Shown here piece after piece: positions 1 to 9,581 of a DNA stretch of 64,000 nucleotides; position 1 is the stretch's first letter, and each line of letters opens with the position of its first letter. Made by a program: the position numbers and the translations under genes. Under the pieces are notes generated by a model. That model did no database searches, was not told where the DNA came from, and was given only the letters and a program-made list of their open reading frames with translations. Source of the stretch: Catenovulum agarivorans YM01 (GTDB lineage: Bacteria; Pseudomonadota; Gammaproteobacteria; Enterobacterales; Alteromonadaceae); contig NZ_JH767524.1 of the NCBI RefSeq assembly GCF_000281085.1, forward strand, positions 4,863 to 68,862. Direction: 5' to 3'.

Positions 1-783
1 GCTACCTTCAGCAACAATAATATGGTTGTTGTCTACTTCACGAATCGCGTTACGCATAGTTACCAGCGATGGCAATAACTCGTATTCCCGACCGGCTTGC
101 GGTACTGGTTCGTTAATTAAATCGTAACCCCAAACTACAGGTTCGTCTTTGTAGCGATTAGCAATATGTCGCCAAATAGTTGCGGCTATTTGCACATTGT
201 TACCATCCCAAAAAGTAACAGAGTCTCTTGGTTGACTGGCATTCGAATTGACATTGTCGGCATGGTCACCTGGATTTTGATAACCCGGTGCACCGTGCAT
301 ATCTAATAATACGTACATGCCACGTGTACGGCACCAATCAATAACACGGTCAAAATATTCAAAACCGTTGTCGCGTAGTTGGCCATTCCACCAAAATAAG
401 TTGTAGTTAAAAGGTACACGAACCGAGTTAAAACCAAGTGCTTTTAAATCAGCAATTGCTTGTTCGTCGACATAATTTAACCGCCATTGGTATTCAAAGT
501 TTGCCGCTTTGTCAGCACTGCCAAATGCCGATGATAGCTCGTTAAAAAACTGCGTGTGGGTACGGTAATTAAAGTCGCCCATCATTAAGTAACCTTCCCA
601 TACTAGCCAGTTACCTAAATTGATACCACTTAAGTACAGTGGGTTACCATGTTCGTCTATTAGTTTAGTGCCGTTTGTTCTTACAAAATTTGCATGCAAG
701 CTGCCGGTTAATAAAAACGTTAGTGCCGTAGTACAAATCAGTTTTTTTAACAGCTGTCTTGCCTTGTTGTGCGATGGTCGCAT
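1..783 (-). CDS. GH5-family secreted glycoside hydrolase, partial (C-terminus off the window)
   Basis: The visible 261 residues start at an ATG at 783 and run off the left edge. An N-terminal hydrophobic signal peptide (about residues 10-31, ending SLHA) is followed by SGINLGNWLVWEGY, the typical start of the GH5/BglC fold, VRVPFNYN near 122, LLDMHGAPG near 160 and the acid/base motif LINEP with Glu225. The nucleophile Glu lies beyond the edge. This signature suggests a glucanase acting outside the cytoplasm; the exact substrate is not visible. The gene is a paralogue of the GH5 gene at 1853-4474 and shares two upstream boxes with it. Family call is firm, substrate is inference. Confidence 0.85.
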   Translation of the reverse strand, partial: MRPSHNKARQLLKKLICTTALTFLLTGSLHANFVRTNGTKLIDEHGNPLYLSGINLGNWLVWEGYLMMGDFNYRTHTQFFNELSSAFGSADKAANFEYQWRLNYVDEQAIADLKALGFNSVRVPFNYNLFWWNGQLRDNGFEYFDRVIDWCRTRGMYVLLDMHGAPGYQNPGDHADNVNSNASQPRDSVTFWDGNNVQIAATIWRHIANRYKDEPVVWGYDLINEPVPQAGREYELLPSLVTMRNAIREVDNNHIIVAEGS

Positions 784-832
784 AAAACCCCCATTGGTTA
801 ATTTGTGTGATGCGTTTTCCTTGTGTTTAAAC

Positions 833-903
833 GCAACATAAAATTAACAAGGGGGTTGCAATTTAGCGTGCTAATACCAGCCAAAACCTAAATTAGAACG
901 TTC
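833..903 (-). promoter_or_regulatory. Two-box upstream region of first GH5 gene
   Basis: A proximal box (833-848, plus-strand GCAACATAAAATTAAC) and a distal box (886-903, ACCTAAATTAGAACGTTC) match boxes upstream of the other GH5 gene at 15/16 and 16/18 bases. The gap between boxes is 37 bases here and 38 there. The distal box ends in the palindrome GAACGTTC. A common regulator site plus promoter is inferred; no regulator is known. Confidence 0.5.
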
Positions 904-906
904 GAT

Positions 907-1716
907 TTAGCGCTTTAAATGTTCCAACATTATGCTGTATGCAGGGTGAACCATATTGCCGTGATGAAACCCGTCCAGTTCAAATATTTTTGTTTGGGTA
1001 TGCCCAACCACTTGCATAATTCGCCACAACAAGGCGTTTTCTTCGTAACGACCTAACATTTCTAATTCGCGATCACCTGTGACTAACCATAAAGGTGGTG
1101 CATCTTTCCGTACATGAAAAAGTGGCGCGTATTCATCTACCACCAGTTGGGTATCTGCAATACCTTGCTCTTCTCTCACAGTAAAATGTGTAACGGCATG
1201 ACCACTAAATGCAAATAATCCAGCCAGTTGATTGGCATCGATTTTATGTTTAGCTAACCAAGTTTTATCTAACCCCAACATGCTAGTTAAATACCCGCCT
1301 GCAGAGTGGCCAGCTAAATATATTTGTTTTGTCAAGCCAGCAAATTTCTCTATATTGTTAAACACCCAAGCAGTCGCCGCTGCTGCGTCTTCTATATAAG
1401 TTGGATTTTGAACTTTTGGATGCAACCTATAACCTACAGCAACCACAGCTATACCCTGTTGTTTTAATTCATCCGGAATAGCTTTATAGCCGCCGCGTAA
1501 TCCACCACTGTGAAACCACACAACTGTTTTAAAATTTTTGCTGTTTGTTGGATAGTATAAATCGAGTTTGCACTGGCTGTTTTGATATTCATCTTGAATT
1601 TGCGCTGGCGAATAATATGCAATATCCGTTTGGCTAGTATATTCAGTTTGGCCATTTGCACTGCCGATAGATGCTAGTAATAAACTCAGCAAGGCAAACA
1701 AGTTGGTTTTAAACAT
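907..1716 (-). CDS. Secreted alpha/beta hydrolase (esterase/lipase-like)
   Basis: 269 residues with a signal peptide (about 1-22, ending SANG). The oxyanion-type motif WFHSGG is at about 67-72, the nucleophile elbow GHSAGG puts the catalytic Ser at 138, Asp215 in TGDRE is the likely acid and His251 or His252 in GFHHGN the likely base. This is the serine esterase/BD-FAE-type arrangement of the alpha/beta hydrolase superfamily. It sits between two exported GH5 enzymes on the same strand, so a role in removing ester groups from a polysaccharide is possible but only inferred. An AAGGA ribosome site precedes the ATG. Confidence 0.8.
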   Translation of the reverse strand: MFKTNLFALLSLLLASIGSANGQTEYTSQTDIAYYSPAQIQDEYQNSQCKLDLYYPTNSKNFKTVVWFHSGGLRGGYKAIPDELKQQGIAVVAVGYRLHPKVQNPTYIEDAAAATAWVFNNIEKFAGLTKQIYLAGHSAGGYLTSMLGLDKTWLAKHKIDANQLAGLFAFSGHAVTHFTVREEQGIADTQLVVDEYAPLFHVRKDAPPLWLVTGDRELEMLGRYEENALLWRIMQVVGHTQTKIFELDGFHHGNMVHPAYSIMLEHLKR

Positions 1717-1808
1717 TATGAATTTCCTTTATATTTTTGGACGATTTAACCAGAACTCTGGATAACTATTAACGAATCAACTGGTGTTAATGCACTAACC
1801 CCAAATAA

Positions 1809-1840
1809 AAAGCCAGCAATAAGCTGGCTTTGGTGTGTGT
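1809..1840 (-). terminator. Intrinsic terminator after the second GH5 gene
   Basis: Inverted repeat AAAGCCAGC (1809-1817), loop of 5, GCTGGCTTT (1823-1831). On the minus strand it lies just past the stop of the GH5 gene at 1853 and is followed by TTATTT. It separates that gene from the alpha/beta hydrolase downstream. Confidence 0.75.
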
Positions 1841-1852
1841 TGTTTTTAATTA

Positions 1853-4474
1853 TTAGTTTTTAGTAAATCTAAACCAGTTCAGGTTCCATTCATCATCAAC
1901 GGCTTCTAACACTAAACTTTGTTCGCCAGTTGTTGTGATATTTACTGTCGTTGAAATAGTCATCCAAGTCTGCCAACCGCCGGTTGCAGGTACTGCAACT
2001 GTGGTTAAATCAGTTTCACCTAAACGCAAGATAAAACCTTGTGAGCCTGGCTCGGTTGCAACACGGAATTCAACTGTGTATTCGCCTGCTTCTGCAACAT
2101 CAACAGTGTATTCTAAGATATCACCAGGGTTTGCATGACCAGTATTTTGGCCGCCACCATCGTCTTGTGAATTTTCAAGCTGCATACCTTCTTGGTGTAC
2201 AAAGTTCTCCGCTTGGATTAACCCTGGGATAGCAAATGCAGTAAATGCTGATGCAACTTCTTTTGAGTAATAACTTTCATCCGTAGCGTTAGTTGCAGTT
2301 ACCACATAAAAGCCAGTGACACCTTCAGGTTTAGTCGTATCTGTGTAGTAAGGTGTTTCGACACCTTCCGCTACCAATTGGTAACTTGCACCAGATATTG
2401 CTGAACGGTATACATTGTACTTAGCACCATCAACAGCTTTCCAAGTTAAATCAATAGTGTTGTTTTCCTCGTCTTCAACTAAAGATAAATTCACTGGTCG
2501 ATATGGCACATCTAAAATTTTTGGAGCTGTTTCTTCGGTTAATGCATCAATCACCCATTGGTTCTTATCGTATTCAATGGTCGATTGCATAGAGAAGTAA
2601 TTTTCGATCTCTTCAAGGCTTGAGTTATTCAAATCTATGGTTGGCATAGCCGAACCACTTACGTCTTGACCATTAACTGGTGCAGCTGGTAATAAGTAGA
2701 TTTCAGCCCAAGTGTTTACAGAGCCCATATCAGCAAAATGGCCTGTTAATAAATAAGATTCTCCACCTTTAAGCTCAACTGTTTGATAAACACCACCATT
2801 GGCAAACTCTGTGCCTGGCAATACGGTAAAGTTAAGCGCAGAATTATCCGAACCTTCGGCTGTATTTACTTGTGCAACTAATCCATCGTCATCAATTGAA
2901 TCATTAGTTGCGCTCCACTCTAACCAAGAATCCATAGAATCAAATGAACTATTTGCCAGAACATTGGTTTCGGTCGATTGAGCAATAAGTTGAATGTCGT
3001 CTAAGCGTAAATCAACTTGATAAGGATCTGGTGCGCCCCAACGACCTGAACCAACTTTAATTACCAAATGATACGTTTGGTCATCGTCTGTAGGAGTCAC
3101 AATTTTAGTGCCTAAACCACAAGCTTCAGCGAAACTGCTATCCCAGCCAGCGCAAGCCCAAGTATCCGCTTTGGCGAGTAATCTATCCCCTTTATTGGTG
3201 ACTAAACCCCAAGTGCCTTGCCCTTGACCACCATCACGAGTAGTAACCTTGTACGACCAAGTAGTTGCAGCCCAACCCATTTCATTATATTTATCGAAAG
3301 TAGCACGGGTAATTGCACCACCGGTTTCACCTAAACCAGTCCAAGGTTGCATTTCACCGATTAGAAACGGTACCTTGTGTTGCTTTTTAAGTTGGTCTTG
3401 CCACTCGCATACACCTTCGTCTGAGAACAAACCACAAGTTAACCAGTCTCGGTGAACTTTATAACCAATTTCACCCCAGCCAAAAATACCTGGGTAAAAG
3501 TGCATTTCTAATGCAGCATTGGTAATTCCTTGCGCTGGTAAATCGCCGTATGAATCTGTACCTGAATTATGCCCCGGTAATACCACAATAGTATCTTGAT
3601 CGACTTCACGTATCGCGTTATACAATTCAATTGAAACTTCAGCTAGCGTGTCTGCGTCGGTTCCCCAAGGTTCATTTAATACACCGTAAGCTGCAACAGC
3701 TTTTTCATCTTTATAACGTGTCGCAACTTGTTGCCACAACCACTTTGCTCTGTCTTGGTTTTCCGCTGCTAAGGCTGTGTCAGGGTTATCTTGGTCGCCG
3801 CCCCAAAATTCATTTTTACCTTCACAACCACTATGGTGCTCCCAACCTTGACTGCCTTGTGCACCATGTAAATCTAAAATCACATACATTTCACGTTCTT
3901 TAGCTTCAGCAATTGCTAGATCTAACCATTCCCACGCATCTGCACGTAAAGTTTTTGGGTTATTCTCATCTTCAATAATGTGATATGGGAAAGGCAAACG
4001 AATTACATTAAAACCCGCTTCGGCCATGATGTCCCAGTCGCGATCTGTAATGTAGTTGCTGCGGTACAAGTCCATTAATCTTTCAGTTTCAGCATCACCA
4101 AAGCGCTCAACTAATTTGCCTTCAAAACTACATTGGTCGTGAATGCCTTCACCAACTGGGTTTTCACCTGAATTCATCATCCAAGTTTCTAACATTAGCC
4201 AGTTACCTAGATTTAAACCGCGTAAAGATACAACTTGATCTTGTTCATTTACCCAATAGGTGTCTTGTTGACGTAGCGCACTATATTGCTCTTGCCCAGC
4301 TTTAGGCATGGCCATATTGTGCTCAGGTTCAGGTAAATATTCAGTCACCCCATTGTGTTTATCAGCATCTGTGGTGCTTAAATCACAACCTGTGACAGTT
4401 GCGGCAATTAAACCCAGCGCTAAATATTGGGCAATCGGTTTTAGTTTAAATTTTGTTGTTTGTGTGTTTTTCAC
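1853..4474 (-). CDS. Multidomain GH5 lipoprotein glucanase with FN3 and CBM6
   Basis: 873 residues. A lipoprotein signal peptide ends in AATVTGC with lipid-accepting Cys30, so the enzyme is predicted to be membrane anchored. The GH5 domain spans about 80-440: RGLNLGNWLMLETWM near 85, LDLHGAQGS near 200, acid/base Glu268 in VLNEP and nucleophile Glu374 in LIGEMQPW. The start motif resembles exo-1,3-beta-glucanase-type GH5 proteins, which would suit laminarin, but this is inference. About 460-640 looks like a CBM4/9-like beta-sandwich, 655-742 an FN3 domain and 749-873 a CBM6 module beginning IQAENF. It shares upstream boxes with the neighbouring GH5 paralogue. Confidence 0.88.
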   Translation of the reverse strand: MKNTQTTKFKLKPIAQYLALGLIAATVTGCDLSTTDADKHNGVTEYLPEPEHNMAMPKAGQEQYSALRQQDTYWVNEQDQVVSLRGLNLGNWLMLETWMMNSGENPVGEGIHDQCSFEGKLVERFGDAETERLMDLYRSNYITDRDWDIMAEAGFNVIRLPFPYHIIEDENNPKTLRADAWEWLDLAIAEAKEREMYVILDLHGAQGSQGWEHHSGCEGKNEFWGGDQDNPDTALAAENQDRAKWLWQQVATRYKDEKAVAAYGVLNEPWGTDADTLAEVSIELYNAIREVDQDTIVVLPGHNSGTDSYGDLPAQGITNAALEMHFYPGIFGWGEIGYKVHRDWLTCGLFSDEGVCEWQDQLKKQHKVPFLIGEMQPWTGLGETGGAITRATFDKYNEMGWAATTWSYKVTTRDGGQGQGTWGLVTNKGDRLLAKADTWACAGWDSSFAEACGLGTKIVTPTDDDQTYHLVIKVGSGRWGAPDPYQVDLRLDDIQLIAQSTETNVLANSSFDSMDSWLEWSATNDSIDDDGLVAQVNTAEGSDNSALNFTVLPGTEFANGGVYQTVELKGGESYLLTGHFADMGSVNTWAEIYLLPAAPVNGQDVSGSAMPTIDLNNSSLEEIENYFSMQSTIEYDKNQWVIDALTEETAPKILDVPYRPVNLSLVEDEENNTIDLTWKAVDGAKYNVYRSAISGASYQLVAEGVETPYYTDTTKPEGVTGFYVVTATNATDESYYSKEVASAFTAFAIPGLIQAENFVHQEGMQLENSQDDGGGQNTGHANPGDILEYTVDVAEAGEYTVEFRVATEPGSQGFILRLGETDLTTVAVPATGGWQTWMTISTTVNITTTGEQSLVLEAVDDEWNLNWFRFTKN

Positions 4475-4826
4475 GATAAAGCTCCAACCCTTGTGTTGTC
4501 ATTAAACATACTTGCAACATAAATTTAACCCTAGCGATTAGAGCTTACTTCCTGCTCCACCACGTTTACCTTAATTAAAACGTTCTTGTTAGCGATAGAA
4601 CCCAAACTTGCACTTTTGTGTACAATACAATCTTGCATCCAATAAAATTAATAATCTTAAAATCAGTAAGATATAAATGACCGTCAACCATTAACACAAA
4701 AATTTGTACTTGCATGCATTTTCATTAAATAGGTAAAAAACACTGCTACAATCAGTTTTTTAGCTGATTGAAATCGGCTGATTTGCAGCTAGACTTAAAA
4801 CTATAGATGTTTATTAAAGAATCCAC
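4475..4826. other. Divergent intergenic region, GH5 lipoprotein / binding protein
   Basis: AT-rich 352 bases with no convincing ORF. It holds the GH5 two-box element (4514-4585) and, nearer the plus-strand gene, an inverted repeat CAATCAG (4749-4755) with loop of 8 and CTGATTG (4764-4770). A TACAAT hexamer overlaps the left arm of that repeat. No full -35/-10 pair could be fixed for the plus gene. Confidence 0.5.
4514..4585 (-). promoter_or_regulatory. Two-box upstream region of second GH5 gene
   Basis: Proximal box GCAACATAAATTTAAC at 4514-4529 and distal box ACCTTAATTAAAACGTTC at 4568-4585 (plus-strand reading), 38 bases apart. Both match the elements upstream of the GH5 gene at 1-783. A further ACACAAGG word lies between the proximal box and each start codon. 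The pattern suggests co-regulation. Confidence 0.5.
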
Positions 4827-5954
4827 ATGTACAAATTGCTACTACGCTGGATGCTGCTAATTTGCAGTTTATGCTTTTTTAGCCTAGCTGCATCAGCAAG
4901 CTGCAAACCCCATAATCCAAATTTACATGTACTTGCGGTAGTATCTGCCACAGAGCAAGATTCGTTCTGGTCTATGTACAGCACAGCTTTATCCGAAGCG
5001 GCGAAAGATCTAAACGTCTATGTAGAATTTTTATATCTAAACAACCATCAAGATAATAGGTTTATTTTTACCGATACGTTAAAACGTCGGCTTGAACAAG
5101 CAAAAAAACCAGATGCGGTTCTCACTACCTTATTTTTAAATGCCGAAGAAAGCGCGCTTGATTTATTAGCCAGTCACAATATCTACCACATTATTGTTAA
5201 CACCAGCCTACAAGCAAACCTAATAGACAAAATTAAACAACCGCGCGAACGCAACCAATATTGGCTTGCTTTGATGACGCCAAATGACAAATTAGCCAGT
5301 TATCAACTAATGCAAGAATTACTTATACGCCACAAAAACAAATCCACAACTAAGCCTATTGTTGTTGCCTTAGCTGGCGCGCATGCCAGTACTGTGAGTG
5401 AAAATAGAGTATCGGGTTTAAACCAAGTGTTAACTGAACAAAACTTAGCAATTCCCTCACCTATGTACACTGATTGGAATTACGCATCTGCACATCAGTC
5501 GATTAGCGCCTTGTATCGTCGTGTGCCTGATATCAATATTATTTGGACAGTTTCATCAACACTCGCTCGCGCAGCCAGCGATCACATTGCTGAGCGGCAG
5601 ATTACCCACCCAATCAGCATAGGTACATTTGATTGGACAATTGAAGCGCTTGATTTAATTCGTCAAGGCAAAGCTGATGTGTCAATCGGCGGTCATTTTT
5701 TAGAAGGTGCATGGTCATTATTACTGCTATACGATTTTTTACATGGACAAGATTTTATCGATGACCTCGAACCAATAATCCAAACTGAACTAACATTTAC
5801 TGACAAAAGCAATGTTGAAAAATTTACTAAGTATATTACCCACACTAATCTTGCTAATCTGAATTTTGCGTTAATGAGCAAATGTTTAAATCCAAAACTG
5901 CAAAATTATGACTTCAACATTGAAACCCTTATCGAGCTGACTGAAGCTTTATAA
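4827..5954 (+). CDS. Periplasmic sugar-binding-type protein
   Basis: 375 residues with a signal peptide (about 1-24, LLICSLCFFSLAASA). The mature part begins with a beta strand (NLHVLAVV) followed by an aromatic loop and helix (SFWSMYSTALSEAAKDL), then DAVLTT, VVALAGAHAST, ENRVSGL and IIWTVSS, in the order of the LacI/ribose-binding fold (periplasmic binding protein type I). No ABC transporter permease or ATPase is nearby. The next gene, 83 bases on, is a histidine kinase, so the protein may present a ligand to a sensor, as LuxP does in Vibrio. The ligand is unknown; proximity to GH5 enzymes makes a sugar plausible. Confidence 0.75.
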   Translation: MYKLLLRWMLLICSLCFFSLAASASCKPHNPNLHVLAVVSATEQDSFWSMYSTALSEAAKDLNVYVEFLYLNNHQDNRFIFTDTLKRRLEQAKKPDAVLTTLFLNAEESALDLLASHNIYHIIVNTSLQANLIDKIKQPRERNQYWLALMTPNDKLASYQLMQELLIRHKNKSTTKPIVVALAGAHASTVSENRVSGLNQVLTEQNLAIPSPMYTDWNYASAHQSISALYRRVPDINIIWTVSSTLARAASDHIAERQITHPISIGTFDWTIEALDLIRQGKADVSIGGHFLEGAWSLLLLYDFLHGQDFIDDLEPIIQTELTFTDKSNVEKFTKYITHTNLANLNFALMSKCLNPKLQNYDFNIETLIELTEAL

Positions 5955-6037
5955 CTCTCGCCATTAAATTGTTACATTGACGCAGCGGCCGAACACTTCT
6001 ATTTTTATATAAGGTAATAACAAGTGACATCTGCGCT

Positions 6038-7405
6038 ATGCACGCTTTATTGGAATCAATACTTTTACACATTAGCCAAAGCGAAGATATAGACAATGGT
6101 AATCTAACTGCTGCTTCAAGGCTGATATTAGACTCTATTTGTCGTGGCCTGCGCATTTCTCGCGCTGGCATTTGGCTACTTGACCCTTCGTCAAATAGTA
6201 TCAGTTGCAAACTCCTCATTGATGCCGGCAGAGAATTAACCAGCCAAACTATCCTGCTAACCCGCGAACAATTCCCTAACTATTTTGAAGCGCTTGATAG
6301 TGAACGAACTATCGCAGCTGACGATGCACATAATCATGTGGCGACGGCTGAGTTTAGTGAAGTCTATTTAGCGCCGCTCGACATATCCTCTATGCTGGAT
6401 GTACCACTGCGCCATCAAGGAAAAATGATAGGCATTATCTGTTGCGAACATAGAGGAATAGATAGAATTTGGCGGGAAGAAGAGAAAGTATTCGCATCTG
6501 CGATAGCCGACTTGTATGGACGCGCAATCAGTGCACAACAAAAAGCTGAGTATGAACAGAAACTCATATCTATTAATCAAAACCTAGAGGCTTTGGTAGC
6601 AGAAAGAACCAAAGATTTAGAAGCGACCTTAAACCAATTAAAACAAACTCAAAGCAAACTGGTTGAAACGGAAAAAATGGCGGCTTTGGGGAATTTAATC
6701 GCAGGCGTGGCGCATGAAGTAAACACGCCACTCGGTACAGGCTTAACATCTGTTACTCACTGTTTAGAATCGCTAACAAAACTGCAGTCAGCAGTAACCA
6801 ATAAAACTTTAGGAAAAAGCCAACTCGACAATTTTATTCAGGATACAAGGGGCGGTTTGCAATTAGCTGAACAAAGTTTAAATAAAGCCTCACAGCTTAT
6901 TCGTGATTTTAAGCGCACCACGTCCGACCAAATAAGTGACAAAATAGAGGGGTTAGACCTGTCTTTGTATTTAGCTCAAGTCGTCAACCCAATTAGCGCA
7001 CATATAAAAAAACAATCTATTCAACTTAATTTATCTTTAGAGCCAAATTTAATCACTAAAACTTACCCTGGCGTGATCGCACAAATCACCACAAATTTAA
7101 TTACCAATGCGATTCAACATGCATTCCCAGAGCAAAATGCAAACAATGAGATAAAAGTTATCACAAGTAAACAAGGTGATAATTTTGTATTTGAGATCCG
7201 CGACAATGGTGTGGGTATAAAGAAGCAAGATCAAAAACAAGTATTTGAACCCTTCTTCACCTCCAAACGTGGTGCCGGTTCTTCGGGCTTAGGACTATCG
7301 ACAGTTTATAACTTAGTTTCAGGGAAATTGGCTGGGCAAATTGAACTTGTTTCTGCGCCGAAACAAGGCACGCGATTTATTATCAAGTTTCCATCTTTGG
7401 ATTAA
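6038..7405 (+). CDS. GAF-domain sensor histidine kinase, no membrane segment
   Basis: 455 residues. An N-terminal GAF domain (about 15-165) is followed by a coiled coil (170-212), a HisKA-type dimerisation helix with phospho-acceptor His226 in GVAHEVNTPLG, and a HATPase domain with NLITNAIQHAF (N box), RDNGVGI (G1) and SSGLGLSTVYNLV (G2). No transmembrane segment is visible, so it should be cytoplasmic. No response regulator or receiver domain lies in the window next to it. An in-frame stop at 5978 and absence of other starts fix the ATG. It probably shares a transcript with the binding protein upstream. Confidence 0.88.
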   Translation: MHALLESILLHISQSEDIDNGNLTAASRLILDSICRGLRISRAGIWLLDPSSNSISCKLLIDAGRELTSQTILLTREQFPNYFEALDSERTIAADDAHNHVATAEFSEVYLAPLDISSMLDVPLRHQGKMIGIICCEHRGIDRIWREEEKVFASAIADLYGRAISAQQKAEYEQKLISINQNLEALVAERTKDLEATLNQLKQTQSKLVETEKMAALGNLIAGVAHEVNTPLGTGLTSVTHCLESLTKLQSAVTNKTLGKSQLDNFIQDTRGGLQLAEQSLNKASQLIRDFKRTTSDQISDKIEGLDLSLYLAQVVNPISAHIKKQSIQLNLSLEPNLITKTYPGVIAQITTNLITNAIQHAFPEQNANNEIKVITSKQGDNFVFEIRDNGVGIKKQDQKQVFEPFFTSKRGAGSSGLGLSTVYNLVSGKLAGQIELVSAPKQGTRFIIKFPSLD

Positions 7406-7431
7406 TATAAAAACCTATATGCTAAAAATAC

Positions 7432-7455
7432 AAAAGGACGCCTAAGCGTCCCTTT
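7432..7455 (-). terminator. Terminator of the alpha ribosomal operon
   Basis: GC-rich inverted repeat (AAAGGACGC / GCGTCCCTTT with a one-base bulge, loop CTAA). Read on the minus strand after the rplQ stop it is followed by TTTTGTATTTTT, a good intrinsic terminator tail. It can also serve the converging kinase gene. Confidence 0.75.
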
Positions 7456-7478
7456 GTGTTGCATCTGGATATAATATC

Positions 7479-7880
7479 TTATTCAGCTGCTTCTGTAGCT
7501 TCATCAGCTTCAACTTCAACCGCTGGGCGGTCTACTAACTCGATGTAAGCCATAGGTGCGTTGTCACCAGCGCGGAAACCACATTTTAAAATGCGAGTAT
7601 AACCACCTGGGCGAGCTTGGTAACGAGGACCAATTTCGCTGAACAATTTACCAACAACTTCTTTATCACGAGTTCGTGCGAAAGCTAAACGACGATTCGC
7701 TACACTGTCTTTTTTTGCTAAAGTAATTAGCGGCTCAATTACACGACGCAATTCTTTCGCTTTAGGCAAAGTAGTTTTAATAACTTCGTGACGAACTAAA
7801 GAGCCCGCCATGTTGCTAAACATTGCACTGCGATGACTGCTATTTCGGTTGAGCTGACGGCCACTTTTACGATGACGCAT
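7479..7880 (-). CDS. rplQ: 50S ribosomal protein L17
   Basis: 133 residues starting [17 protein letters not shown], the family's invariant N-terminus; the family is usually about 127 residues. The extra length is an acidic C-terminal tail ([12 protein letters not shown]). It binds 23S rRNA in the large subunit. It is the last gene of the alpha operon, 37 bases after rpoA, and is followed by an intrinsic terminator. Confidence 0.97.
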   Translation of the reverse strand: MRHRKSGRQLNRNSSHRSAMFSNMAGSLVRHEVIKTTLPKAKELRRVIEPLITLAKKDSVANRRLAFARTRDKEVVGKLFSEIGPRYQARPGGYTRILKCGFRAGDNAPMAYIELVDRPAVEVEADEATEAAE

Positions 7881-7917
7881 AATGCTATCCTTCTACCAAT
7901 AACTATGTAGAACAGGG

Positions 7918-8907
7918 TTAGTCTTTATCAGCGATACTGGCTGGAGGCCAGTTTTCAAGACGCATACCTAAAGACAAGCCACGAGAGGCTAAAACGTCTT
8001 TAATTTCAGTAAGCGACTTCTTACCAAGGTTAGGAGTTTTTAACAACTCAACCTCAGTACGCTGAACAAGATCACCAATGTATTGGATCTGCTCTGCTTT
8101 TAAGCAGTTAGCAGAACGTACAGTTAATTCAAGATCGTCAACTGGTCTTAACAGAATTGGATCGAATTCAGGTTTTTCTTCTTTGCGCTCAGGCTCAGAT
8201 ACATCACGTAATTCTACGAACGCATCTAGCTGCTCAGCTAAGATAGTTGCAGCCCTGCGAATTGCTTCTTCAGGCTCAATCGTACCATTCGTCTCCATAT
8301 CAATGACCAACTTGTCAAGGTCCGTACGCTGTTCAACACGAGCAGATTCTACCGCATAAGCGATACGCTCTACTGGGCTGAATGAAGCGTCAACCAACAA
8401 ACGGCCAATTGGACGATCATCTTCTTCAGAGGAACGACGAGCAGAAGCCGGAACATAGCCACGTCCTTTCTGAACTTTGATGCGCATGTTTAACTCTGCG
8501 TCACCAGTCAAGTTACAAATGACATGATCCGGGTTTTTGATCTCAACATCACCATCGTGAGTGATATCAGCTGCAGTAACAGGGCCCGCACCTTTTTTAC
8601 TTAAATTCAGTGTCGCTTCGTCTTTCTCTTCGATACGGACGGCTAAACCTTTTAAATTAAGCAATATTTCAATTACGTCTTCAATAACGCCTTCTTTGGT
8701 GCTGTATTCGTGTAGTACACCGTCGATTTCCACTTCGGTAACCGCAGCACCAGGCATTGAAGACAATAATATACGTCTTAACGCATTTCCCAATGTATGA
8801 CCAAAACCGCGTTCCATCGGTTCTAAAGTCACTTTTGCACGAAAAGGACCAAGACTCTCGATATCTACCAATCTCGGTTTAAGGAACTCAGTAACAGAAC
8901 CCTGCAT
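7918..8907 (-). CDS. rpoA: DNA-directed RNA polymerase alpha subunit
   Basis: 329 residues, the usual length. The N-terminal domain (about 1-235) that dimerises and nucleates the core enzyme begins [17 protein letters not shown] and contains [21 protein letters not shown] charged linker (near 235-250) leads to the C-terminal domain (about 250-325), with [12 protein letters not shown] and [11 protein letters not shown], which binds UP-element DNA and activators. It lies between rpsD and rplQ as in E. coli. Confidence 0.98.
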   Translation of the reverse strand: MQGSVTEFLKPRLVDIESLGPFRAKVTLEPMERGFGHTLGNALRRILLSSMPGAAVTEVEIDGVLHEYSTKEGVIEDVIEILLNLKGLAVRIEEKDEATLNLSKKGAGPVTAADITHDGDVEIKNPDHVICNLTGDAELNMRIKVQKGRGYVPASARRSSEEDDRPIGRLLVDASFSPVERIAYAVESARVEQRTDLDKLVIDMETNGTIEPEEAIRRAATILAEQLDAFVELRDVSEPERKEEKPEFDPILLRPVDDLELTVRSANCLKAEQIQYIGDLVQRTEVELLKTPNLGKKSLTEIKDVLASRGLSLGMRLENWPPASIADKD

Positions 8908-8931
8908 CGTTTCCTCTCTATTTTATTAACT

Positions 8932-9552
8932 TTACTTAGAGTAAAGTTCAACAATTAGCTGTTCGTTGATGTCTGCTGACAAGTCGCTACGCTCAGGTAA
9001 ACGCTTGAAGACACCTTCTTTCTTCTCTGCATCCACTTCTAACCAAGTTGGCTTTTCACGTTGACCAGCCAACTCTAATGCAGATTGAATACGTGCTTGT
9101 TTCTTAGCTTTCTCACGAACTGCAACCACGTCTTCTGGCTTAACAGAAAAAGACGGAATGTTAACAACTTGGCCGTTAACAGTAATTGCTTTGTGACTAA
9201 CCAATTGACGAGCTTCTGCACGAGTTGAAGCATAACCCATACGATAAACAACGTTATCTAGACGTTTTTCTAATAGGTTTAACAAGTTTTCACCTGTGTT
9301 ACCTTTTAAACGTGCAGCTTCTTTATAGTAGTTACGGAATTGCTTTTCTAATACACCGTAGATACGACGTACTTTTTGCTTTTCACGTAACTGTAAACCG
9401 TAGTCAGATAAACGACCACGACGTGCACCATGTTGACCAGGTGCTGTTTCGATATTACATTTTGAATCGATTGCTCGAACGCCGCTTTTTAAGAACAAAT
9501 CTGTTCCTTCACGACGACTGAGCTTCAGTTTTGGCCCTATATATCTTGCCAT
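8932..9552 (-). CDS. rpsD: 30S ribosomal protein S4
   Basis: 206 residues, same length as E. coli S4. It begins [20 protein letters not shown] and carries the S4 RNA-binding domain around 95-155 ([20 protein letters not shown]). It is a primary 16S rRNA binder and, in E. coli, the translational repressor of the alpha operon; the leader pseudoknot expected for that control is present upstream of rpsM here. Confidence 0.98.
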   Translation of the reverse strand: MARYIGPKLKLSRREGTDLFLKSGVRAIDSKCNIETAPGQHGARRGRLSDYGLQLREKQKVRRIYGVLEKQFRNYYKEAARLKGNTGENLLNLLEKRLDNVVYRMGYASTRAEARQLVSHKAITVNGQVVNIPSFSVKPEDVVAVREKAKKQARIQSALELAGQREKPTWLEVDAEKKEGVFKRLPERSDLSADINEQLIVELYSK

Positions 9553-9581
9553 CTTTCTTCTCCGTTATCAGAGGAACACAA

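Noticed and set aside
3631-3903. Plus-strand ORF inside the GH5 gene
   Set aside because: Antisense shadow of a well-supported GH5 coding region, with no signal or ribosome site.
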